In this document: piece after piece, positions 34,360 to 43,742 of the stretch
Layout: each line of letters starts with the position of its first letter
How positions within the stretch are numbered: the stretch's first letter is position 1
Assembly: GCA_038522945.1 (NCBI GenBank)
Contig: JBCBJV010000016.1
Location: forward strand, 18,795 to 82,794
Source of the DNA: MED-G105 sp038522945
Lineage (GTDB): Bacteria > Pseudomonadota > Alphaproteobacteria > Caulobacterales > Parvularculaceae
DNA length: 64,000 nt
Reading direction: 5' to 3'
The notes under the pieces: model-generated
The model's input: only the letters and a program-made list of their open reading frames with translations
Database searches by the model: none
What the model was told of the DNA's origin: nothing
Program-made: the position numbers and the translations under genes

Positions 34360-35322
34360 ATGGACGTCAGAAATGTGGAAGCGCTGGTAACATCAGTTGG
34401 GAGCGAGGGATATGTCAGCGCCGATGATGTTTTGTTCTTAAGACGGAACGTCTTTGCCGACGGGATCGTTTCCCGGTCAGAGCTGGAAGCAGTGTTCGCT
34501 CTTGGCGAGCGCGCACCGGATGGCGACCGGGAATGGCCGCAATTCTTTGAGGAAGTGTGCGCTGATTTTTTCCTGAACGAAGAAGAGCCGCGCGGCTATT
34601 TTACAAGTTCCGAGTTCACCGTGGTCAAATCGCTGGTCACGAGGGATGGCCATAAGGCATCTTTACTTGAGTTGAGCGTTCTCGTGCGGCTGTTGGAAAA
34701 GGCAGTGTCGACACCGCACGAACTGGCAGACTTTGTCGCCGATCAATTCCGTCTCCTGATTGACCAAAAACAAGGTGGTCCAGCCATTGGTGAGCAGGAC
34801 ACTGAGCTTTTGCGTCGCTATCTTTATGCATCAGGCGGAGCCGGGTCGATTGCCATTACCAAAGACGAAGCAGAGCTCTTGTTCGACTTGCAGGACCTGA
34901 CCGCTAATGCTGACAATCACCCCGCTTGGTGTGATCTTTTTATTAAGGCGATCGCGGCCCACCTGATGCAGCATGTGGGGTATAAGCCGCTTCCGCGGGA
35001 AGAAGCCCTGCGCCTTCATGACTGGGTCAAAGATCAGTCGGTTAATCCGGGGGGCTTTTTTAACCGCATGTTCTCAGGCGGTTTGTCTTCCATCCGGGAA
35101 TCCTACGGCCGGAAATCCATTGTTGCGACCCGTAACGAGGACGACGAAATCGCCCGCGCAATTGCTGAACAGGTGACGGCGCGCGAGGCAGACTGGCTCG
35201 CCGACAGGATCGGCCGCGATGGCAAACTGGCAGACACCGAACGCGCCCTCATCGCCTATATGAAGGAATTGGAGGCGGAGTTACCGCCCAAGCTTCAAGC
35301 GCTTGTCAGCAACGCCGCCTAA
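34360..35322 (+). CDS. hypothetical protein with an internal duplication
   Basis: A 320-residue acidic, helical protein with no signal or membrane segment. A unit of about 70 residues is seen twice: residues about 20-80 (DVLFLRRNVFADG, SRSELEAVFAL, EWPQFFEEVCADFFL) and about 150-215 (DTELLRRYLYASGG, TKDEAELLFDLQD, AWCDLFIKAIAAHLM). Between them lies another helical stretch (EFTVVKSLVTRDGHK). The D-x-G-x-(V/I)-S/T-x-x-E pattern recalls degenerate EF-hands or TerB-like helical repeats, but I cannot assign a family. The ATG at 34360 (GGGGAG upstream) leaves out a non-conserved 39-residue extension. Confidence 0.7.
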   Translation: MDVRNVEALVTSVGSEGYVSADDVLFLRRNVFADGIVSRSELEAVFALGERAPDGDREWPQFFEEVCADFFLNEEEPRGYFTSSEFTVVKSLVTRDGHKASLLELSVLVRLLEKAVSTPHELADFVADQFRLLIDQKQGGPAIGEQDTELLRRYLYASGGAGSIAITKDEAELLFDLQDLTANADNHPAWCDLFIKAIAAHLMQHVGYKPLPREEALRLHDWVKDQSVNPGGFFNRMFSGGLSSIRESYGRKSIVATRNEDDEIARAIAEQVTAREADWLADRIGRDGKLADTERALIAYMKELEAELPPKLQALVSNAA

Positions 35323-35563
35323 AGACGGCTGAACTGCACAAACTTCGGGCCCGCACAAGACCGTCGCTCAAGGGTAAGCAGAGTTTCGGTTGCTCGGCAC
35401 GCCGCCGAGTGCGCTATTAGCCCGTGTGAGGGTCTTTGGTTGGGCGAGGAAAGGCCACTCCCGAAACCCGATGACAAAAACAGGATTAACTGGAAGTGGA
35501 CACTCAGTATTTAGTCAGAGCGCCCTGCCCCTTTACTAGTGCCTCCCGAAAACCGGACTTAAT

Positions 35564-37165
35564 TTAATTCTGATAGATCCGCTCAATAGCATCGGAAGCT
35601 CGCTCACGGACAAAATGCGGCATGTTCCAGATTTCGAAAACGCTGTTCAGAAATTCCTTCGCGCGCCGCCCGGTCGTTTCAAATCCCCGCAATGCCTCGT
35701 TGGCCTCTTCGAACCGCCCCAAAAGACTAAGGCACATGGCCTGATAGATCTCCGCTCCCACCCAAAGACCATCCCCAATTTTGCGGGTCGCGATCAGGGC
35801 TGCATCGTAGTTCTGGTCAACAAACTCAATTGTAAATGAGACGCCGTGATAAAAGCCTGGCGGATTTGGAGACAACGCAAAAGCCCTTGCGATCGCATCG
35901 CGCGCCTCAGGCAAGCAATCTGCGAGCGCATAGCAATACGCTACGTCCGCGAGCATGTCTGTAGCGTTCGGGTTAAGCGCAAGGGCACGATCTGCAGCAT
36001 CCGCGAAAGCCTCAACATTACGCAGATTGAACTGCGTCAGAAAGAGTGCGTGGAAGCCCGTCACGTTCGTTGAGTCGAGCGCAATCGAGCGCTCTGCGGC
36101 CTTCAATGATCGCTGCAACGGGTCGGGTTTCTCCTGGTTAAAACCAAACCGAAACTCGTCCCCATACAGATGAGACAGCATACCCCACGCGCCTGCATAA
36201 TTCGGGTCAATGTCGATCGCTCGCTCCAATAGCGTGCGTGTCCGCCCATGGGCTTCAGCGTTTGGGTTACGCCAATAATCTGATGCGATCATACGCGCCT
36301 GATAGGCGTCGAGCTCGTGTGTCTCGGTGGGTAAGTGCAATGCTGCACGATGAACGGTCCCAGAGGGGTCGCCGATCAAGGCAGCGATCCGGGACGCAAC
36401 ATCATCCTGAATCTCACGATGGCTCTGTGCCGACAGGTCTCGGTCGAAACTCTCGGACAGCATCTCCTCGCCAGTCTTCGTGCAAACCAGGTGGGCCGTG
36501 ACACGGACAGAATTCGCGCTGCAGCGATAGGTGCCCTCAACCAGGTAGTCAGCACCAAGCTCTTTCCCAAGCGCTCGGGGAACCGGCCGCTCTCCTTGAT
36601 AGTGCCATGTCGTATGACGCGACAGAACACGCAACTCTCGAAATCGGGAGAGCGCCGAAAGGACGTCAACACTGAACGCAAGCGCAATTGCATCGTACTC
36701 GGAGCTATGATGGAGGTTTTCAAATGGCATAACCGCCACAATAGGGGGCGCGGCACCATTCGTTGAGCGTGTCTCGACGTCAGGTGCTAAGACCTTGCCA
36801 TTGCTCGAACGCTCGAAGACCGGTGCATATTGGCCCTTCGGCACGCCGATCCTGATCGGATCGCCGGCACCTTCGGTTGCGTAATAGAGGTCCAACCGGG
36901 ATCTCAGCTTACTCGCATGGACACGGACAATCGTATCGGTGCCAGGATCAAAACTGGAGGGTCTATCAAAGACATCGATCCCTAAGCTGTAGCCTTTGAG
37001 ACTGTCGGCGCGCCCCTCCAGACTTTCAGTGACGATGTGATGCAGAAGACGGCTTAGCCGGGCTGATTCTGCGAACTGGGCGCTCTTGAGAACGCGCCGA
37101 AGTCCCGTTTCGACGGTTGCGCGATCAAACCCGGGTCCCCTCCCCCCTGCGAATGCGTCATCCAT
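35564..37165 (-). CDS. FlgO/TolB-like domain protein with TPR repeats
   Basis: A 533-residue protein of three parts. Residues 1-110 (LKSAQFAESARLSRLLHHIV, FDPGTDTIVRVHASKLRSRL, GVPKGQYAPVF) form the small helical, probably DNA- or protein-binding domain that precedes adenylate-cyclase-like and TPR regulators. Residues about 140-265 form a FlgO/TolB-N-like domain (PIVAVMPFENL, FSVDVLSALSRF, GADYLVEGTYR). Residues about 300-520 are tetratricopeptide repeats (AIDIDPNYAGAWGMLSHLYG, ALALNPNATDMLADVAYCYA). There is no membrane helix, so it acts in the cytosol. It is divergent from the DUF4334 gene and may regulate it. Confidence 0.8.
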   Translation of the reverse strand: MDDAFAGGRGPGFDRATVETGLRRVLKSAQFAESARLSRLLHHIVTESLEGRADSLKGYSLGIDVFDRPSSFDPGTDTIVRVHASKLRSRLDLYYATEGAGDPIRIGVPKGQYAPVFERSSNGKVLAPDVETRSTNGAAPPIVAVMPFENLHHSSEYDAIALAFSVDVLSALSRFRELRVLSRHTTWHYQGERPVPRALGKELGADYLVEGTYRCSANSVRVTAHLVCTKTGEEMLSESFDRDLSAQSHREIQDDVASRIAALIGDPSGTVHRAALHLPTETHELDAYQARMIASDYWRNPNAEAHGRTRTLLERAIDIDPNYAGAWGMLSHLYGDEFRFGFNQEKPDPLQRSLKAAERSIALDSTNVTGFHALFLTQFNLRNVEAFADAADRALALNPNATDMLADVAYCYALADCLPEARDAIARAFALSPNPPGFYHGVSFTIEFVDQNYDAALIATRKIGDGLWVGAEIYQAMCLSLLGRFEEANEALRGFETTGRRAKEFLNSVFEIWNMPHFVRERASDAIERIYQN

Positions 37166-37296
37166 GGCGTGTTAACCGTGACTCACTTCCCACCCAACCA
37201 ACCACTTGCGACAAAGCGAGGCCGACTGCGTCGCAGACAGATTAAAGTTCAAGTGAACATCGCAGAGTTGCTGCCTATTTCAAGAGGAAGTTTGAG

Positions 37297-38460
37297 ATGA
37301 TCTGGACGGGTAGCATGCTTTTATTGGTGGCCTCATTCGGGAGCGACGGCAACAGCCTCGCGTTCGAGTCGGCATCTCAACACGCCGCAGAGGTCACTCC
37401 GATGCAAGCGTTTTCCACGGAGGGTGATTTGCAAGATTTTCTGACCAAGGTTCTCGATAGCGCATCAATCACTGCGGACGAGGCGTATGCCGCTTTCGAC
37501 GCGCTACCAGCCATGCCGATTGAAGAGATGTTTGGTCGCTGGAGCTTTATCGAAGTCAACACCGGCCACCGCTTTGATGGACTGCTGCAACCCGCTGGCC
37601 TACACGCCAAAATATTCTTCGGCGAAGATGATGTGCATCCCCTGGTGTTCATCAATTCCGACAAAACAGAGCTCTACGCCGTTAATCCTAAGCTGGTGCC
37701 GCTAGAAGCTGACCTGCCGAAAGACGAAATTGTTGGGGACGTGATCGAGTCCGGGCGTTTTCTTCTGGAGACGAAGGAACCCAAAGCGCGCCTGCGTATG
37801 GTCGAGTTCCGCGGCCGGGCCACAGCCAGCATGCTCTATGACGAGCGACCTATTATCGATGCTTTCGTCAAGATCGATGACGAACAGGTCTTGGGCGTCA
37901 TGGACATGAAAGGTGACCCGACCCCCTATTTCTTTATCCTCAAGCGTGATCGTTCCGACCTCAGCTTCGGTCCACTCATGGAGCTGAATGAACGCTTCAT
38001 GGAACTCTTCGATATGGAAGTCCAAAACCGGGCCTTCGCGCTCAAAGTGAATAAGGAACTTGGCGAGAAAGCAGTCACCGACGGCGACAAGGCATTCTAC
38101 ACCGCATGGGTCGCATTTGAAGAGTTCCTGCAGCGCGAGTATGCGCCATTCGCCAGCAAATACGGACTCTCGCAGGCGCCCCGCACCGGTGCGAACATCC
38201 AAGTCGGCCTAGCGCGGTTGGGAATGGGCGTCCTTCCCGACGACGTCATGACGAAAATCGTTTTGGAAGATACGATCAAGTACCTCGAGAAGCTTAAAGA
38301 GCTCAAACGTGTTGCGCCGGAAGAGGATGCAGAGTTCTTTGCCTTCGTGGTGAAACACGAAGAAACGCAGATCGAAGCGCTCCGACTTCGACTGGACGGC
38401 AACAAGGAGGCTGCAACGCAGCTCCTGACTATCTTTGTCGCGGAGCAAGATAAGGGGTGA
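37297..38460 (+). CDS. GXWXG/DUF4334-like protein with an extra C-terminal helical domain
   Basis: A 387-residue protein. After a hydrophobic N-terminus that could be a signal peptide (MLLLVASFGS) comes a GXWXG-like region (about 70-130: LPAMPIEEMFGRWSFIEVNT, HRFDGLL), then DUF4334 (about 150-215: LRMVEFRGRATASMLYDE, PIIDAFVKIDDEQVLGVMD, PYFFILKRD). In the GXWXG motif the final Gly is Phe (GRWSF), so the usual pattern is imperfect. A further 165 residues, all helical, with YTAWVAFEEFLQREY and AEFFAFVVKHEETQIEAL, have no counterpart in typical 180-residue members and look ferritin-like in pattern only. Function unknown. Confidence 0.7.
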   Translation: MIWTGSMLLLVASFGSDGNSLAFESASQHAAEVTPMQAFSTEGDLQDFLTKVLDSASITADEAYAAFDALPAMPIEEMFGRWSFIEVNTGHRFDGLLQPAGLHAKIFFGEDDVHPLVFINSDKTELYAVNPKLVPLEADLPKDEIVGDVIESGRFLLETKEPKARLRMVEFRGRATASMLYDERPIIDAFVKIDDEQVLGVMDMKGDPTPYFFILKRDRSDLSFGPLMELNERFMELFDMEVQNRAFALKVNKELGEKAVTDGDKAFYTAWVAFEEFLQREYAPFASKYGLSQAPRTGANIQVGLARLGMGVLPDDVMTKIVLEDTIKYLEKLKELKRVAPEEDAEFFAFVVKHEETQIEALRLRLDGNKEAATQLLTIFVAEQDKG

Positions 38461-38665
38461 TCAAGTGCCCGCACGTTATGCAGATAACGGCGCGGTCCGC
38501 ACAATAGCTGTTATCCGTAACGGCTGATATGGGTATTCTTGCAAAAGCACGAGCGGCCAATATCGGGCATTTTTGCGTCACTCGCGACAAGGCACCGGCC
38601 CGCAGACTGGTCAATGGTTTCGAGGTGCTGTAGTCCTCACGGCTACCCCTGCCGTCGAGGTCCCT

Positions 38666-39262
38666 TTGTCTGAGAACATCCCCAATTTGCGCCCAGCCGG
38701 AAGTAGTCTTTACGAAATGCGGCGCTGGATGGCCTTGCGCGCCTATCATCTCGCTGGCTGGCAAGTGGAGGGCCATCCGCCGCCTGACAAAAAATTCGTT
38801 GTCATCGCCGCGCCGCACACCACGAACTGGGATCTGCCCTTTATGCTGGGCGTCGCTTACAAATTCCGCATACGCCTTAATTGGATGGGTAAAGACACGC
38901 TCTTCAAGCCACCTTTTGGCGGGCTCATGAAGGCCCTCGGCGGCATCCCGATCGATCGATCAAAAGCGAACAATGTCGTCTCCCAAATGGTCGATATTTA
39001 TCGGGATGCAGAAGAACTAGCGGTGGCCATTCCGCCCGAAGGGACCCGCTCTAAAGTGCGCTACTGGAAAACGGGTTTTTACAATATCGCCCATGGGGCG
39101 GGCGTGCCTATTGCTCTCGGGTTTCTGGACTATGCCCGCAAAGTGGGCGGGATCGGGAAGACGATCCAGACCAGCGGCAATTACGATCGGGACCTAGAGG
39201 AAATCAAAGAGTTCTACGCTCCTATAAGAGGCAAACACTCTGACCGTTTCGAAGAAGAATAG
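38666..39262 (+). CDS. PlsC-like 1-acylglycerol-3-phosphate acyltransferase
   Basis: A 198-residue glycerolipid acyltransferase. Motif I is APHTTNWD (HxxxxD form), motif II region LNWMGKDTLFKPPFG, GGIPIDRS, and motif III PPEGTRSK. Members of this short family acylate lysophosphatidate or related lysolipids at the inner membrane; the exact acceptor is not predictable. The start is uncertain: TTG at 38666 has GAGG five bases upstream, and ATG at 38717 would also retain the whole domain. No lipid gene is adjacent. Confidence 0.82.
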   Translation: MSENIPNLRPAGSSLYEMRRWMALRAYHLAGWQVEGHPPPDKKFVVIAAPHTTNWDLPFMLGVAYKFRIRLNWMGKDTLFKPPFGGLMKALGGIPIDRSKANNVVSQMVDIYRDAEELAVAIPPEGTRSKVRYWKTGFYNIAHGAGVPIALGFLDYARKVGGIGKTIQTSGNYDRDLEEIKEFYAPIRGKHSDRFEEE

Positions 39263-39291
39263 CGCGTGATGGGAGAGATCCTTTTCAGGGA

Positions 39292-39843
39292 TCAACTGCC
39301 GATCAGTGCGTCTTCTTCGCTGTCATCAAGGGCCGGCGGGCCTTCCTGAAAGTTCTCGATGAAGGCGGCCATGACGTCGGCCCATCGGGAGATATTGCGG
39401 GTGACATTTTCCAGCGACACCCCACCATCCAGCTCAATCACGTAATCAACGCCGACCTCGCCCCGCTTTTCCAAGGCATAGGCGCGTCCGAACACATTGC
39501 TGTCATTGTACCGATTAATAGTGCGCAGATCATCCGCGGTGATGGGCCGGTCCAGGTCAAAATTTGAAAACAGCATCAAGGTCGAACAGCCGTCCCGGTC
39601 GCAATCGAGGGCCCGAATCCAGAAGATGAGACTGCCAAACTCCGCCTTGGCGACCGGCGCGCCGGTCTTTGCATCGCTCGTCATTTCCGGGTCTAGCCCG
39701 GCATCGATGAGGGCCTGTTCCAGCTCCTCAAGCGACAGCGCGGATTTGGTCTCAGCCGATGCGGGCCCTGATAGGCACCAAAAAGCGGCGACCAGAGCGG
39801 CAATCATCGCCGCGACCCTTGTTTTTGTCGAACCCCAACCCAT
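39292..39843 (-). CDS. YbjN-domain secreted protein
   Basis: A 183-residue protein with a signal peptide (residues about 1-32, ending SGPASAE) and a YbjN domain: LSLEELEQALIDAGLDPEM, LIFWIRALDCDRDGCSTLMLFSNFD (in part), DLRTINRYNDSNVFGRAYA. YbjN is a type III secretion chaperone-like fold. Exported forms in alphaproteobacteria have no assigned role. The ATG at 39843 has GGGG seven bases upstream. It converges on the acyltransferase gene. Confidence 0.85.
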   Translation of the reverse strand: MGWGSTKTRVAAMIAALVAAFWCLSGPASAETKSALSLEELEQALIDAGLDPEMTSDAKTGAPVAKAEFGSLIFWIRALDCDRDGCSTLMLFSNFDLDRPITADDLRTINRYNDSNVFGRAYALEKRGEVGVDYVIELDGGVSLENVTRNISRWADVMAAFIENFQEGPPALDDSEEDALIGS

Positions 39844-40021
39844 AAACAACCCCGCTACATGCGAACTGAGGACAAGCCACCAGCGTAGACCCGGTTCAGT
39901 GACGTGCCCCAAATTGTTACCCCGCTAAGATACTGCGCTGAAAACCGGCCAGAACGCAAACACGCCAAAATTCACCGATCCGACCACCGCTCACATGCTT
40001 GGCAAAGCGTAAATCGCCACG

Positions 40022-40049
40022 TTGACAGGCCCCCTGACCAACCTATTGT
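40022..40049 (+). promoter_or_regulatory. probable sdh promoter
   Basis: Perfect TTGACA at 40022-40027 and TATTGT at 40044-40049 with a 16-base spacer, about 70 bases before the sdhC start. It is the only good promoter found before sdhCDA. Confidence 0.6.
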
Positions 40050-40120
40050 CCGGCCAAGACAAATCGCAGGTGCGAAGGCGCGTCAGCACTGGATCACCGG
40101 CCCTGGATCAGAGGACGAAC

Positions 40121-40567
40121 ATGACGACAGGCGCAGACCACGCAGCAAAAGTGGGGCCCGCGGGGACAACCCACGGGGAACGCCAGGCAATGCCCCTCTC
40201 ACCGCACCTCCAGGTCTGGAAGTTTACTGTCACCATGGCCGCCTCGATCACCCAGCGCGCAACCGGTATTGCGAATGTCTCGGGGACGGTACTGCTCGCC
40301 GCCTGGGCCTTCTCAGTTGCCCGCGGGCCGGAATCTTTTGGTCCTTTTGCCAAATTCCTGACCTCGCCATTGGGCATGATAATCCTGTTCGGATATGTCT
40401 GGTCGCTTTGTTTCCATATGCTCGGCGGGCTTCGGTACCTCTATACCGACACCGGCCGCGGCCTCGTCCCGGCGACAGCATCGCGCGTCGCCTGGTTTGT
40501 CTATATTGCATCGTTTGTTTTGGCTGGCCTGATTGCCTTAGGCGCGACGGCTGCTCGCGGCGCCTGA
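40121..40567 (+). CDS. sdhC: succinate dehydrogenase cytochrome b556 subunit
   Basis: A 148-residue membrane anchor with three helices. SPHLQVWKFTVTMAASITQR is the quinone-site Ser/Arg region (SITQR-like), and CFHMLGGLRYLYTD carries the heme-ligand His. The PROSITE-type consensus has RH/RF and W/F/Y/M at later positions where this protein has RY and T, a mild divergence. The ATG at 40121 follows GAGG. With SdhD it binds heme b and ubiquinone. It opens the sdhCDA block. Confidence 0.9.
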   Translation: MTTGADHAAKVGPAGTTHGERQAMPLSPHLQVWKFTVTMAASITQRATGIANVSGTVLLAAWAFSVARGPESFGPFAKFLTSPLGMIILFGYVWSLCFHMLGGLRYLYTDTGRGLVPATASRVAWFVYIASFVLAGLIALGATAARGA

Positions 40568-40582
40568 AGGAGACCCCCCACC

Positions 40583-40906
40583 ATGTCACACAAGGGCACC
40601 TCGACATTCATCATGCAGCGGGCAAGTGCGGTCATTTTGATCCCGATTGCCATCTGGTTTCTTTGGAGCCTCATGGCTCATGCGGGCGAAGACTTGGCCG
40701 GCGCGGAAGCCTGGCTGAAAAAACCTCTTAATTTTGGCCTTTTCGGCACGTTCGTGACCATAGGTGCGCTGCACGGGCGCATTGGCGTCAGCGAAGTAAT
40801 CGACGACTATATCCATGGCGGGATGCGCGGGCTCTTTAGTGCCTTGAATTGGGTTGTCGCGATCGCCGTCATAGCGGTGACCTGGTGGTCACTTTTGTCA
40901 TTATAG
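40583..40906 (+). CDS. sdhD: succinate dehydrogenase hydrophobic anchor subunit
   Basis: A 107-residue protein with three membrane helices. TFIMQRASAVILIPIAIWF is the first helix with its conserved Gln-Arg-x-Ser, and HGRIGVSEVIDDYIHGG holds the second heme-ligand His and the DDY quinone-site residues. It starts 15 bases after sdhC and ends ten bases before sdhA; the three are tightly linked. Confidence 0.93.
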   Translation: MSHKGTSTFIMQRASAVILIPIAIWFLWSLMAHAGEDLAGAEAWLKKPLNFGLFGTFVTIGALHGRIGVSEVIDDYIHGGMRGLFSALNWVVAIAVIAVTWWSLLSL

Positions 40907-40916
40907 GGATGATCTG

Positions 40917-42704
40917 ATGGCTAACGAGTACGAAATCATTGACCATTCATACGATGTCGTTGTCGTTGGTGCTGGCGGCTCCGGCCTGCGCGCGACGCTT
41001 GGCGCAGCACAGGCAGGACTAAAAACGGCCTGCGTCACAAAGGTCTTCCCTACCCGTTCGCACACTGTTGCCGCCCAAGGAGGCATTTCTGCGTCCCTTG
41101 GCAATATGGGCGAGGACAACTGGCGCTGGCACATGTACGACACGGTCAAAGGGTCTGACTGGCTCGGCGACCAAGATTCCATTGAATATCTCTGCAAGAA
41201 TGCGCCTGCCGCCGTTTATGAGCTGGAACATTGGGGTGTTCCATTCAGCCGAACCGAAGAAGGCAAAATCTATCAGCGCGCCTTTGGCGGCATGACACGC
41301 AATTTCGGTGAAGGCCCGGTCCAGCGCACTTGCGCGGCCGCCGACCGGACTGGCCACGCGATCCTGCACACGCTCTATGGTCAGTCGGTAAAGAAGAACG
41401 CCGAGTTCTTTATTGAGTATTTCGCCCTTGATCTGATCATGTCCGAAGATGGCGAATGCCAGGGCCTTATGGCCTGGAAACTGGACGACGGCACGATCCA
41501 CCGGTTTGCAGCGAAAATGGTGATCCTAGCGACGGGCGGCTATGGCCGGGCGTATTTCTCATGTACATCCGCGCACACCTGTACAGGTGATGGCAACGCA
41601 ATGGTCCTGCGCGCCGGCCTCCCACTCCAGGATATGGAGTTCGTCCAGTTCCACCCAACCGGGATTTATGGTGCAGGCGTCCTGATCACCGAAGGGGCCC
41701 GAGGCGAAGGCGGCTATCTCACTAACTCCGAGGGCGAGCGCTTCATGGAGCGTTATGCGCCATCCGCAAAAGACCTCGCCTCTCGCGATGTGGTGAGCCG
41801 TGCCATGACCATGGAAATCCGCGAAGGCCGCGGCGTTGGTAAAGACAAAGACCACATCCATTTGAACCTGAACCACCTGGATCCGGCAATCCTCGCTGAG
41901 CGCCTGCCTGGGATCTCTGAATCGGCGCAGGTCTTCTCCGGCGTGGATGTCACGAAGGAGCCGATCCCGGTTCTGCCGACGGTTCACTACAATATGGGCG
42001 GCATCCCGACGAACTTCCATGGCGAGGTCGTCACCAAGAAAGACGGCGACCCAGATGCGATCGTGCCTGGCCTCATGGCCATCGGCGAGGCCGCATGTGT
42101 CTCTGTTCACGGTGCAAACCGTCTTGGCTCCAACTCTTTGATTGACCTTGTGGTCTTCGGCCGTGCTGCCGGCTTGCGATGTGCCGAAGTGGTTGATCCG
42201 TCTACGCCTGTGCCGACCCTGAAGCCTAAAGCGGGCGACGAAGCGCTCGCTCGTCTTGACCGTTTCCGCTATGCGGACGGCAGCACACCAACGGCGCAGC
42301 TTCGTCTCGACATGCAAAAGGTCATGCAGAACAATTGCGCCGTCTTCCGGACAGGCGATGTATTAGAGGAAGGCCGCGGACTGATCAAAGGCGTCCACAA
42401 AGGGCTGCCGGACATTGGCATCACCGACCGCTCGATGATCTGGAACACAGATCTCGTTGAGACCCTTGAATTCGACAACCTCATTGAACAGGCGGTTGTC
42501 ACCGTTGAGTCTGCTGCTAACCGTAAGGAAAGCCGCGGCGCGCACGCCCGCGAAGATTACACCGAACGTGACGACGAGAACTGGATGAAGCACACTATCG
42601 GCTGGTTCCAGAACGGTGCTGTTTCACTCGATTACCGCCCCGTGCATGAATATACGTTGACGGATGAAATCGAGTACATCGAGCCGAAAGCACGCGTGTA
42701 CTGA
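40917..42704 (+). CDS. sdhA: succinate dehydrogenase flavoprotein subunit
   Basis: A 595-residue subunit that oxidises succinate to fumarate in the TCA cycle. FAD-binding GAGGSGLRATLGAAQAG is at the N-terminus, the covalent-flavin His lies in TRSHTVAAQGGI, and the active-site region has HPTGIYGAGVLITEGARGEGG and RLGSNSLIDLVVFGRAAG. Length is typical. Its usual partner sdhB is not adjacent but 2.4 kb downstream, after three unrelated genes. Confidence 0.98.
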   Translation: MANEYEIIDHSYDVVVVGAGGSGLRATLGAAQAGLKTACVTKVFPTRSHTVAAQGGISASLGNMGEDNWRWHMYDTVKGSDWLGDQDSIEYLCKNAPAAVYELEHWGVPFSRTEEGKIYQRAFGGMTRNFGEGPVQRTCAAADRTGHAILHTLYGQSVKKNAEFFIEYFALDLIMSEDGECQGLMAWKLDDGTIHRFAAKMVILATGGYGRAYFSCTSAHTCTGDGNAMVLRAGLPLQDMEFVQFHPTGIYGAGVLITEGARGEGGYLTNSEGERFMERYAPSAKDLASRDVVSRAMTMEIREGRGVGKDKDHIHLNLNHLDPAILAERLPGISESAQVFSGVDVTKEPIPVLPTVHYNMGGIPTNFHGEVVTKKDGDPDAIVPGLMAIGEAACVSVHGANRLGSNSLIDLVVFGRAAGLRCAEVVDPSTPVPTLKPKAGDEALARLDRFRYADGSTPTAQLRLDMQKVMQNNCAVFRTGDVLEEGRGLIKGVHKGLPDIGITDRSMIWNTDLVETLEFDNLIEQAVVTVESAANRKESRGAHAREDYTERDDENWMKHTIGWFQNGAVSLDYRPVHEYTLTDEIEYIEPKARVY

Positions 42705-42739
42705 TCAATCCTTTAGATTTTGACTTAAGGGTCCTGCGA

Positions 42740-43630
42740 GTGGCAAACCCGATGAAACTCGCAAGCCCCGAGGGTGGCCTTAATGCCGCCATCCGGGCTG
42801 AACAGGGCCTGCTTGAAGGACTAACATGGCGGGATAAGCGGCTCGTCCGCACTCCCGGCCATTCGAATGGGCCGAGTGCATTCTCAAAACGCGACGCCGC
42901 TCTCATCGATCCTCTTCATTCCGCATGCTTCCCGTGCATTCCCTATTTCGGCCGGATCTATGGTGGGCAGCTTGAATTTAAAGGCTCCTCGTATCCGCTC
43001 AGCGCGACTCGGACTGACCACGCCCCCAACGACCCGCTCCATGGCGAGGGATGGATCTCCGACTGGGAGACTTTATCAACCACCGATCAGCATACGGAAC
43101 TATTCCTTGACTATACCCCGCGCGCGGGTCACTGGCCATTTGCGTTTCAAGCCAGACAAACCTTCGACCTAACAGATGACGGGCTGACCGTTCGTCTTTC
43201 AATGACGAATACCGATGACAGGCCGGCCCCAGCAGGCCTTGGGCTCCATCCGTATTTTAGCCGAACAAGTGAAACGACGGTCACGTTCAATGCGGGCGAA
43301 TGCGTGACGCCGCCCGGCGCGGCTCCGGCTGAGCTTTCACCAGGTTTTGGCAAGGGAGAGCAAGTCCCGCTCCCGAAGACCATGCTCGACCACAGTTTTG
43401 TGGGTTTCGATGGAGATGTTCGCCTCCGACAAGACGGGCACAGCATCCACATCAAGACCGATGCCCAGATCCTGCATGTCTTCGCGCCAGAGCACGAAGA
43501 TTATGTTTGTCTCGAGCCCGTCACGCATTTGCCTGGCAGACTCACCGAGTTTGGCACGGCATCTGGTGGCCGTTTGCTTGCCCCAAATGAGGCGCTTTCA
43601 ATTTCAATGACAATCGGACGTCCAACCTAG
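42740..43630 (+). CDS. aldose 1-epimerase family protein
   Basis: A 296-residue galactose-mutarotase-like beta-sandwich. The catalytic His positions are recognisable in NDPLHGEGWISDW (His-Gly) and GLGLHPYFSR (His-Pro-Tyr-Phe), with a late Glu in YVCLEPVTHLPG. It interconverts alpha and beta forms of aldoses; the preferred sugar is not predictable. It begins with GTG at 42740 (ATG at 42752 is an alternative), 35 bases after sdhA, so it is probably on the sdh transcript. No sugar gene is near. Confidence 0.88.
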   Translation: MANPMKLASPEGGLNAAIRAEQGLLEGLTWRDKRLVRTPGHSNGPSAFSKRDAALIDPLHSACFPCIPYFGRIYGGQLEFKGSSYPLSATRTDHAPNDPLHGEGWISDWETLSTTDQHTELFLDYTPRAGHWPFAFQARQTFDLTDDGLTVRLSMTNTDDRPAPAGLGLHPYFSRTSETTVTFNAGECVTPPGAAPAELSPGFGKGEQVPLPKTMLDHSFVGFDGDVRLRQDGHSIHIKTDAQILHVFAPEHEDYVCLEPVTHLPGRLTEFGTASGGRLLAPNEALSISMTIGRPT

Positions 43631-43742
43631 CCCGTCGAACTGTGCATCGCTCTCGTCAACTTGCCACGTCCGGGCAATACTCCGCTCGATATTGCAGAAT
43701 CCAAAATGCAAGACCCCGATCACCTGAACTTGGGAGCCCGCC

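Noticed and set aside
35323..35563. A structural RNA such as RNase P (GAGGAAAG seen near 35440)
   Set aside because: The rest of the RNase P core is missing and the gap is too short.
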